A stretch of 64,000 nucleotides of DNA, from positions 39,210 through 103,209 of the forward strand of contig CALMYH010000006.1 of the NCBI GenBank assembly GCA_937873395.1, in the 5' to 3' direction. Shown piece by piece: positions 9,338 through 16,663 of the stretch. How positions within the stretch are numbered: position 1 is the first letter of the stretch; each line of letters begins with the position of its first letter. The position numbers were made by a program, and so were the translations under genes. The DNA is from an uncultured Burkholderiales bacterium. Its GTDB lineage: Bacteria > Pseudomonadota > Gammaproteobacteria > Burkholderiales > Burkholderiaceae_C. The notes under the pieces are model-generated. The model was given only the letters and a program-made list of their open reading frames with translations, searched no databases and was not told where the DNA came from.

Positions 9338-10197
9338 CCGCCACGGCAGCTGCCAAGGCCACTAGCGCCAAGTCGGGCGCGCCTGCTGCGCAACCGACCT
9401 ACCTGCGCCATCTGAAGCCAGTCGATGAACTCACGCTCGCTGCAGGCGAAAGGTGTCAGGTCTGGGAGCTTGAGGTACCCAAGGACGATGCATGCCTCAG
9501 CGAATGGGCCTTTAGGTTCCGCCAGTGTTACTGCCCGGATAGTCAGCTCGACCTACTTCGCGAGGGCACCGGAAAGACCAGAGCCCAGTACCTGCTTGAG
9601 CTCGTGTTTCCAGACCAAGCTAAAGCGCCCGGGCCTGGGGTTCGGTCTGGCGACTTTGCAGAGCTACTGATAGCTGACTTCGTCGAGTTCCTGCTCGGCT
9701 ACTGGGTCCCCCGTGACAAGTACGCCGAGAAGGGAAGTCGCAACGAGTCCGTCAAGGGGGTAGATATCGTCGGATTCAAGTCGCGGCACGAGGACCAGCA
9801 TCATCCCGACGACGAGATGCTCACCTTCGAAGTGAAGGCACAGCTGCGGGGAGGCAAGTACGACGAGCGCCTGCAGGTAGCGGTCGATGACTCCGCGAAG
9901 GACTATCTGCGAGCCGGTGAGACCTTGGCTGCCATGAAGCGGAGGTTTCTGAACAGTGGCGACCAAAGAGCCATGAAGGTCGTGCAGCGCTTTCAGAACG
10001 CAGCCGACCGGCCATACGTCCTCTTATCTGGCGCTGCAGCGGTCTTGTCTGACGAAGCGTTCGATGCGGCTGGGCTTTCTGCAACCTCTACCGCGAAGCA
10101 CAACAACGCGAAGGGATTGCAGCTGGTAGTCATCAAAGGGGAGGGTTTGATGGGCCTTGCCCATGCGCTTTATCAGAGAGCTGCCGATGAGGCCTGA
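9334..10197 (+). CDS. hamA: Hachiman nuclease HamA (DUF1837)
   Basis: A 287-residue protein matching the DUF1837 family that forms the nuclease half of Hachiman. A PD-(D/E)XK-like active site can be read: an acidic residue in a helix (E110), KGVDIVGF with D144, and FEVKAQ with E166 and K168. The first ~20 residues are Ala/Thr-rich and probably disordered. In characterised Hachiman systems HamA is held inactive by the helicase HamB and degrades DNA once HamB meets damaged or invading DNA. The start overlaps the methyltransferase stop by four bases, and the 3' end overlaps hamB by 11 bases, so HamA and HamB should be made together. The catalytic residues look intact. Family assignment is by motif and gene pairing, not by search. 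Confidence 0.85.
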   Translation: MTATAAAKATSAKSGAPAAQPTYLRHLKPVDELTLAAGERCQVWELEVPKDDACLSEWAFRFRQCYCPDSQLDLLREGTGKTRAQYLLELVFPDQAKAPGPGVRSGDFAELLIADFVEFLLGYWVPRDKYAEKGSRNESVKGVDIVGFKSRHEDQHHPDDEMLTFEVKAQLRGGKYDERLQVAVDDSAKDYLRAGETLAAMKRRFLNSGDQRAMKVVQRFQNAADRPYVLLSGAAAVLSDEAFDAAGLSATSTAKHNNAKGLQLVVIKGEGLMGLAHALYQRAADEA

Positions 10198-13100
10198 AGC
10201 AAACAGTCGGCGCTACCTGGGCATCACTCGCTCAAAGGGCAAGATGTACGAATTGGGGCTGCCTGAGGAGTCCCACATCGCCGTTCCCCAAGATGTTGAG
10301 CCCGAGGCATTGTTTCCCCTGTCCATCGGCACGTTGATGGATGCGTCCGTCGGCTTGAACGACGCCGCAGAGGACCCACCAACCATCTCGGACGAGCTGC
10401 GCGCTGAGCTGGGGTTCGCAGCCAGCTTCTTTGACGCCTACCTGGAGTCGCGCTTCAACACCGGCGTATCGCACGAGGTCAGTCTGTTCGCCTCCGCGAG
10501 CTACTTCCTCGGCCAACGGCCAGGGAGCAGCCTGGTTCTCGCTCGGCGCCTCGAGCTGGAGGGATTGAACGCCATTGAGCAAGCAGCCATCTGGGCCCTT
10601 CGCGCAGAGTGGCACAGGGCACCGGACCTCGCTGCTCATCCGAGTGGCGGCTTGGTTCCAGGTTTGGTTCAGGGGCTGAGAGCGCACTTCATGGACGGTG
10701 CCAGCTCCGATAACGCCGTGGCACTGCTATCCGCGCTGCGCGCCTGGGCCTACTCCAACGGAACTGCCAGAGAAGTCGTGCTGGCAGAGGTTGCGGCGGC
10801 GGTGGTGAAGCTGCGGTTGGCGAGTTCGTCATGGAAGTTGCTCCCCGACTTCAGCGGGTTGACAAGCGAAGCCTGGGCTAGCGCCATCCGGCGCCCTGGA
10901 TTTCCCAAGGAGCTTTGGCCGTCCCAACGGCTTCTCGGAAAAGCGCAGATATTCGCAGGTCGCTCGGGAGTCGTGCAAATGCCGACCAGCGCAGGCAAGA
11001 CGCGTTCGGTCGAGGTCATTCTTCGAAGCGCATTCCTCGCGGACCGAACCAGGGTCGCGGTTCTTGTCGCGCCATTCCGGGCCCTATGCCATGAGATTGC
11101 GACTTCATTCCGTCAGTCCTTCCGGAATGAGGACGTCAAGGTCAACGAGCTGTCGGACGCACTGCAACTCGACTTCGCAGACCAGCTTGCTGAGCTGTTC
11201 GGCGCTGCGCCGCCGAGTACACGCTATCTCCTCGTGCTGACCCCGGAGAAGCTGCTCTATGTTCTGCGCCAGGCGCCCGCGCTGGCTACGCATCTAGGCC
11301 TTGTGGTGTACGACGAGGGTCACCAGTTCGACTCGGGTAAGCGTGGCATCACGTATGAGCTGCTGCTGGCGGAAATCAAGAGCCAAGTTTCGGCTAACGC
11401 ACAGACAGTTCTCATCTCAGCTGTCATCAAGAACGCGACGGCAGTCGGTGCATGGCTCATCGGCGCGGACCCGAATGTGGTCAACGGGACAGGACTGCTC
11501 GCCACAGCGCGCTCAGTTGCCTTCGCCACCTGGAGCGAGGCTCTGGGCCAGCTTTGGTTCTTCGAGTCAGGCAACTATGAGAAGCGGGACTACTTCGTCC
11601 CTCGCACCATTGAAGCTCAGGAGCTAAATCTCTTCGGCAAGGAGCGGAAGCGTCAATTCTTTCCAGGGCGGGGAGATACCGCTTGGAGGGATGTTTCGTT
11701 GTATCTGGGCATACGTTTAGCCCCCAGCGGCACCGTCGCAATCTTCTGCGGGCGGAAGGACACTGCGTCCGGCCTCGCAGCACGCGCTGTCGACGTGTAC
11801 GCAAGAGGGTTCTCTCTGACGCCGCCATCCCAAGCCTCCAATCCGGCTGAGGTCCAGCGGCTCTTTCACTTGGCTTCCCAGCACTTGGGAGCCGACTCGG
11901 TGCTGGCCAAGGCAGCAGCACTGGGCGTGTTTGTCCACCACGGGACGACGCCGCAGGGGATACGTCTTTCGGTCGAGCATGCGATGCAGCAGGAGCTCAT
12001 CAAGCTCGTTATCTGCACATCAACCTTGGCTCAAGGCGTCAACCTGCCGATTCGCTATTTGGTGGTGTCTGGAGTGAACCAAGGCGCCGACCGAATCAAG
12101 ACACGTGACTTCCAGAACCTCATCGGCAGAGCGGGTCGCGCAGGCATGCACACAGAGGGCCTAGTCATTTTTGCGGACCCGCGAGTCATGGACAAGAAAC
12201 GGCAGGAGCGCTGGCGTCTTGATGCCGCCATTGAACTGCTGACGCCTGAGAACGCAGAGGACACCTCCAGCTCGCTCTTGACGCTCGTATCCCCGCTCCG
12301 CACTGCTGACGAGCGAGGGGAACTGCCGGTTACCCAGGCTGATTTGACGCGGGCCTACTTCCTGCGGAGGGACGCGCTGCGTGAGTGGGCGAAGGGTGTC
12401 CTTCAGGCGACTCCGATGCAAGGAGAAAGTGAACGGACGCTGGTGCGCCAGATTTCCAAGCGGCAGTCCTTCCTGGTCGCCCTGGAGAGCTATCTGATGG
12501 CCAACCGTGGCACCGATGCCTTCGACGAGTTTCTGACAAGGGCACGGAGCCTGGCGGAGTCAACCCTGGCCTTCGCTCTGGGCAATGAGGCTCAGAAGCA
12601 AGAGTTGCTTCAGCTTTTCGACCTGACCGCAAGGCACGTTGAAGCGATAGCACCAGCTCAATCGCAACAGGCGACGTTCGCCAAGACGCTACTTGGGGCG
12701 GCGGACGCAGCCGCTGTGGAGCGATGGGTTTTGCAGAACGAAGTGTCAGTTGCAGGGCTCACCGAACCTCGTGACTGGCTCGTCGCGCTTTGGCCGCTGT
12801 TGATTGCAGTTGCCAATAGCAAGCTTCTGCCGGTCATGGAGCCAGATGGCCTTGCTCTCGAGCTCGCCAAGCGCTGGATGGACGGGTCGACCTACGGTGA
12901 CCTCATCGCATATGGGAATGCTAGTGGCGGCACTAAGCCCAGGGGCGAGGATGGCAGGCAGCGCCTCTCGGATGCAGACGTTTTGGGGTTCCTGGAGGGC
13001 GACCTGGGTTATGACTGCCCATTGGTCATCGCGGCCGTCGGAGAGTTCGTGGCGGAGCTGCCTTCGGTCGACGGTGCGTGCCGCGACAGGTTGAACGCAT

Positions 13101-13324
13101 TCCAGAAGTGCCTCAAGTACGGGTTACCTGATGCCCTGAGCATCTCAATCTACGAAGCTGGATTCGCAGACCGTTGCATCGCTCAGGAACTGGCTGCTGA
13201 GCTGAGGGCTGCAGGGTACGAGGGAACGCACGTCGCCTTGGCTTTGGCGAATCACCGAGACGTCTTCGTTGCCGTCTTGACGCGATATCCCAGCTACTTT
13301 GAAACCGTTCTCGACGGACTCTGA
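10187..13324 (+). CDS. hamB: Hachiman helicase HamB
   Basis: A Ski2-like SF2 helicase of 1045 residues. Numbered from the chosen start, motif I is MPTSAGKT (265-272), motif II is DEGH (376-379) and motif VI is GRAGRAG (647-653). The DEGH variant in place of DEAH, the ~250-residue N-terminal extension and the long C-terminal region fit HamB. The ATG at 10187 is preferred over an upstream in-frame TTG at 10157, because an AGAG sequence precedes the ATG by six bases and the overlap with hamA shrinks to 11 bases. HamB is expected to scan DNA and release the HamA nuclease. The next gene starts 20 bases after the stop. Confidence 0.87.
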   Translation: MRPEANSRRYLGITRSKGKMYELGLPEESHIAVPQDVEPEALFPLSIGTLMDASVGLNDAAEDPPTISDELRAELGFAASFFDAYLESRFNTGVSHEVSLFASASYFLGQRPGSSLVLARRLELEGLNAIEQAAIWALRAEWHRAPDLAAHPSGGLVPGLVQGLRAHFMDGASSDNAVALLSALRAWAYSNGTAREVVLAEVAAAVVKLRLASSSWKLLPDFSGLTSEAWASAIRRPGFPKELWPSQRLLGKAQIFAGRSGVVQMPTSAGKTRSVEVILRSAFLADRTRVAVLVAPFRALCHEIATSFRQSFRNEDVKVNELSDALQLDFADQLAELFGAAPPSTRYLLVLTPEKLLYVLRQAPALATHLGLVVYDEGHQFDSGKRGITYELLLAEIKSQVSANAQTVLISAVIKNATAVGAWLIGADPNVVNGTGLLATARSVAFATWSEALGQLWFFESGNYEKRDYFVPRTIEAQELNLFGKERKRQFFPGRGDTAWRDVSLYLGIRLAPSGTVAIFCGRKDTASGLAARAVDVYARGFSLTPPSQASNPAEVQRLFHLASQHLGADSVLAKAAALGVFVHHGTTPQGIRLSVEHAMQQELIKLVICTSTLAQGVNLPIRYLVVSGVNQGADRIKTRDFQNLIGRAGRAGMHTEGLVIFADPRVMDKKRQERWRLDAAIELLTPENAEDTSSSLLTLVSPLRTADERGELPVTQADLTRAYFLRRDALREWAKGVLQATPMQGESERTLVRQISKRQSFLVALESYLMANRGTDAFDEFLTRARSLAESTLAFALGNEAQKQELLQLFDLTARHVEAIAPAQSQQATFAKTLLGAADAAAVERWVLQNEVSVAGLTEPRDWLVALWPLLIAVANSKLLPVMEPDGLALELAKRWMDGSTYGDLIAYGNASGGTKPRGEDGRQRLSDADVLGFLEGDLGYDCPLVIAAVGEFVAELPSVDGACRDRLNAFQKCLKYGLPDALSISIYEAGFADRCIAQELAAELRAAGYEGTHVALALANHRDVFVAVLTRYPSYFETVLDGL

Positions 13325-13344
13325 CAGATACATGATGGATTGAC

Positions 13345-15105
13345 ATGAGCGAAACACTCTTCAAGGAAGTCCGCTACACCCTGGGTGGCCTGGTCAACGG
13401 CATCAGCATGGGCCAGATTGGCCTGCCGGATATCCAGCGGCCGTTCGTCTGGAGCAACGCGAAGGTCCGCGACCTGTTCGACTCGATGTACCGCGGCTAC
13501 CCGGTGGGCTTCTTCCTGTTCTGGGAGACCGGCGCCGATGGCGTCGAGACCAAGGTCATCGGCGACACCAACAAGCAAAAGACGCCTTCTTTGCTCATCG
13601 TCGACGGGCAGCAGCGGCTGACCTCGTTGTACGCGGTTATCCGGCGTGAGGCCGTGCTGCGGGAGAACTTTGAGCGCGAGCACATCCGTATCGCGTTTCG
13701 GCCGCAGAACGGCACGTTCGCGGTGCCCGATGCGACCACCGAGCGCGACCCGGAGTACATCCTCGACGTCTCGCAGGTGTTCCGGACGGATACGTTTGAG
13801 TTCGTCTCCGACTACCTTGAGCGGCTGCGCTCTCATCGCGAAGTGGGCAAGGACGAAGAGCGCCTCATCGCCAAGGCCATCGGCCGCTTGGCAAAGCTCA
13901 CCGACTATCCCTTCATCGCGCTGGAACTGTCGCAGCAGTGCACCGAAGAACAGGTGGCCGACGTCTTCGTCCGCATCAACAGCGAGGGCAAGAAGCTCAA
14001 CCAGTCGGATTTCATCCTGACCCTCATGTCCGTGTTTTGGGACGAGGGCCGTACCGAGTTGGAGACCTTTTGCCGCGCGGCTCGGCAGCCCGGGCCGGCG
14101 GGGCAGGCAAGTCCGTTCAATGCCATCTTCCAGCCCGACCCGGACCACCTGCTGCGGGTGGATGTGGGCGTGGCGTTCCGCCGTGCGCGGCTGGAGCATG
14201 TGTACTCGCTGCTGCGGGGTAAAGACCTGTCCACCGGTGAGTCCAGTCCGGGGAAGCGGGCCAACCAGTTCGGCAAGCTGCGCGATGCTCAGGCCAGAGT
14301 ACTGAACCTGACCAACTGGGCAGACTTCCTGAACGTGGTGCGTGCCGCGGGCTACCGCAGCGCCAAGCACATCAGCTCGGTGAACGCGCTCGTGTTCGCC
14401 TACCAGCTCTATCTGCTGGGACGCACCGAGTACGGCGTGGAGGGCTTCAAGCTCAAGAACGCCATCGCCCGCTGGCTGTTCATGTCGTTGCTGACGGGGC
14501 GTTTCACGTCGTCGCCGGAATCGCGCATGGAGCAGGACCTGGCCGAGCTGCGGGAGATGACCTCAGCCGACCAGTTCCTGGTACGGCTGGCCACGGTCGA
14601 GTCCGCCACGCTGACGGACGATTACTGGACCAAGACCCTCCCGCTGGACCTGGCCACCTCCGCCGGGCGAAGCCCCGCGCTGTTCGGCTTCTATGCGGCG
14701 CAGACGCTGTTGGATGCCCGGGCACTGTTCTCGTCCATGAAGGTCGTCGACCTGCTGGACCCGCCAGCACAGGGGCAGAAGAAACCGCTGGAGCGGCACC
14801 ACCTGTTCCCCCGCCAGTACCTCAAGGGCAAGGGCGTGGAGAGCGTGCGGGATATCAACCAGATTGCGAACTACACGCTGGTTGAGTGGGACGACAACAT
14901 CGCCATCTCGGACGCGCCGCCAGCCGAGTACTGGCCCAAGTACGCCGAACGGTTTGACGCCGACACCCTGGCCACCATGATGCGCTGGCATGCCTTGCCG
15001 CAGGACTGGTGGACGCTGAGCTACGACGACTTCCTGGTGGCACGGCGCCCGTTGATTGCCGACGTCATCCGGCAGGGCTATGTGAAGCTGACCCGAGGCG
15101 TCTGA
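13345..15105 (+). CDS. GmrSD-like DUF262 / HNH (DUF1524-type) protein
   Basis: A 586-residue single-chain protein with a DUF262 N-terminal domain (ParB/sulfiredoxin-like fold; DGQQR at 87-91, LPDIQRPFVW near residue 30) and a C-terminal HNH region with HH at 485-486 (RHHLFPRQYL) followed by N-Q-I-A-N-Y-T-L. This is the layout of GmrSD-type type IV restriction enzymes, in which DUF262 hydrolyses nucleotides and DUF1524 cuts modified DNA. It starts 20 bases after hamB, and its stop overlaps the next start (TGATG). It may extend the operon's reach to phages with modified bases, which is inference. DUF262 proteins also occur inside other defence systems, so it could be a subunit rather than an independent restriction enzyme. 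Confidence 0.8.
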   Translation: MSETLFKEVRYTLGGLVNGISMGQIGLPDIQRPFVWSNAKVRDLFDSMYRGYPVGFFLFWETGADGVETKVIGDTNKQKTPSLLIVDGQQRLTSLYAVIRREAVLRENFEREHIRIAFRPQNGTFAVPDATTERDPEYILDVSQVFRTDTFEFVSDYLERLRSHREVGKDEERLIAKAIGRLAKLTDYPFIALELSQQCTEEQVADVFVRINSEGKKLNQSDFILTLMSVFWDEGRTELETFCRAARQPGPAGQASPFNAIFQPDPDHLLRVDVGVAFRRARLEHVYSLLRGKDLSTGESSPGKRANQFGKLRDAQARVLNLTNWADFLNVVRAAGYRSAKHISSVNALVFAYQLYLLGRTEYGVEGFKLKNAIARWLFMSLLTGRFTSSPESRMEQDLAELREMTSADQFLVRLATVESATLTDDYWTKTLPLDLATSAGRSPALFGFYAAQTLLDARALFSSMKVVDLLDPPAQGQKKPLERHHLFPRQYLKGKGVESVRDINQIANYTLVEWDDNIAISDAPPAEYWPKYAERFDADTLATMMRWHALPQDWWTLSYDDFLVARRPLIADVIRQGYVKLTRGV

Positions 15106-15839
15106 TGACCCCGCTGGACCGCCTGCGACTGGAGAAGGCCGCCGCCGACTGCGGCTTCGAGATGACGGCGGTCCCGTATCAGGACGGGCTGGAGCTGCGG
15201 TCCGCCCGCTTCCCGGAGACGGTGCTCGTGCGTGTGGCTGGGGAGAAGAGCTTTGAAGTCATGGCGTCGGACCCGGCCATCTTGGACCAGAAAGCAGGCA
15301 GCGCTTCCCTGAATGTTGAGGGCTACGGTGAGCTTTACGCCTTGCTGCGCACGACCGCCGCCCATGCCCGAACCAAGCCAAACCGGGTGGCCGACGAGTT
15401 CAAGAAGAAGACGGCGGCCATGCCGAAGACCACGGAGGCCGAGCGGCTGGTCGTCCAGCGCGTGGGGCAAGGCCTGTTCCGTGGCGCGCTGCTGGACTAC
15501 TGGCAGGGGAAGTGCTGCGTGACCGGTCTGGATGTACCAGAGCTACTGCGGGCCTCGCACATCCGCCCCTGGGCCCAGTGCGAGACCGACGAGCAGCGCT
15601 TGGACGTGTTCAACGGGCTGCTGCTGGCGCCGCATCTGGACGCGCTGTTTGACGCAGGCCTGATGACCTTCGACACGGCGGGAGTTGCAGAGCTTTCCCC
15701 AAAAATTACTGCCGAACGCCGCGCTGCGATGGGCCTGGACGGCAAGATGAAAATATCTGACCTACGCTCAGGTCACCACACATATCTTGAGTTCCACAGA
15801 AAGCAAGTTTGGGGCAACCCACCATTGATCCAGGCTTAG
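15105..15839 (+). CDS. HNH endonuclease (HNH_2 type)
   Basis: A 244-residue protein whose C-terminal half is an HNH_2-type nuclease: CCVTGLDVPELLRASHI, then PW, then RLDVFNGLLLAPHLDALFD. The invariant His in ASHI, the Asn in NGLLL and the following His are present. The N-terminal ~100 residues have no recognisable domain. The ATG is chosen because it overlaps the stop of the DUF262 gene (TGATG), though an in-frame ATG lies 96 bases upstream inside that gene. It is the last gene of the plus-strand defence operon; the next gene converges from the other strand 37 bases later, with no clear hairpin between. HNH_2 proteins are common partners or tail genes in restriction and defence loci. The exact substrate is unknown. 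Confidence 0.75.
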   Translation: MTPLDRLRLEKAAADCGFEMTAVPYQDGLELRSARFPETVLVRVAGEKSFEVMASDPAILDQKAGSASLNVEGYGELYALLRTTAAHARTKPNRVADEFKKKTAAMPKTTEAERLVVQRVGQGLFRGALLDYWQGKCCVTGLDVPELLRASHIRPWAQCETDEQRLDVFNGLLLAPHLDALFDAGLMTFDTAGVAELSPKITAERRAAMGLDGKMKISDLRSGHHTYLEFHRKQVWGNPPLIQA

Positions 15840-15876
15840 GACTTCGACCTGTTCATCACTCCTGGTACACAGAAAA

Positions 15877-16662
15877 TCAAAGGGCCGCGGTATGGATCAA
15901 CTCCTGCTCGCAGGTCCCGCACCGCAGAGCCAATCCGCTGGCGGCCCAGGCTTTGATGCCACAACCCGAGCAGACATACTTCACGCGGTCTGACTCCTTC
16001 CTCGGCGGTGGCGCCACCGTCACCGGTTGGCCATCTGCCAGCGGCTCGATCACATCCACAGGCGGTGGAGAAACCTCCAGGGTGATGCCGGCGCCCTTCA
16101 ATGCCTCCTGCCTCTCCTGAAAACCCGCCTCCTGCGTTCGGGGCAGATGCCGGTCTACCCAGGGCAGCTGAAATCCGTCCGCCACCAGCTCTTTGCAGGC
16201 CTGCAGGAAAGGACCGGCCGGCTGGATGTAGTGGCTGACGGTCTGCCCGGTGTCCTTTCCGTTCGGCAGACCGGTGCTGGAGGGCACCAGGCCGACTTCG
16301 AGCATCTTCCTGGCCCACTCCCGGTTGTGCGGATTCGAGCGGGACGGATGGCCGAAGCAGTCCTGCCAGTGGTGGACCATCTCGTGCACCAGGGTGGACA
16401 GTACTTCTTCGACCGGCCTGACCGTGAAGTACCCGGCATGAAGGCCCAGCTCGTTGAGCGTCTGGCCCTGTCGGTTCACAAAGCGGTCTTTGTGGTGGTA
16501 GCCGTAGGCCCTGCCGGACGACCTCAGGGTGATCAGGCAAGGCGGAAGCTGGCCTGCGAACAGGGCCTGGTTGAAGTGGTCGAAGGCCCGCTGCAGCTGG
16601 CCATAGAAAGCCACCGTCGGACTGGCACTGGCCTGGACTTCTGCATGGGTTTCAGGTGGCAA
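15877..16662 (-). CDS. SprT-like zinc metalloprotein
   Basis: About 261 residues. The central part matches the SprT-like family: HEMVHHW gives the HExxH zinc site, and before it comes a region with AYGYHHKDRF and LNELGLHAGYF. The C-terminal tail ends in a treble-clef-like zinc ribbon (CSGCG ... CGTCE). SprT-like domains in eukaryotic Spartan cleave DNA-protein crosslinks; bacterial members are poorly characterised. No ATG start fits. A TTG at 16662 with GGAG seven bases upstream is the best candidate, one base after the stop of the VIT/VWA gene; an in-frame TTG at 16698 is the alternative. The tight junction means it is co-transcribed with the VWA protein. Function in this island is unknown. 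Confidence 0.7.
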   Translation of the reverse strand: MPPETHAEVQASASPTVAFYGQLQRAFDHFNQALFAGQLPPCLITLRSSGRAYGYHHKDRFVNRQGQTLNELGLHAGYFTVRPVEEVLSTLVHEMVHHWQDCFGHPSRSNPHNREWARKMLEVGLVPSSTGLPNGKDTGQTVSHYIQPAGPFLQACKELVADGFQLPWVDRHLPRTQEAGFQERQEALKGAGITLEVSPPPVDVIEPLADGQPVTVAPPPRKESDRVKYVCSGCGIKAWAASGLALRCGTCEQELIHTAAL

Positions 16663-16663
16663 T

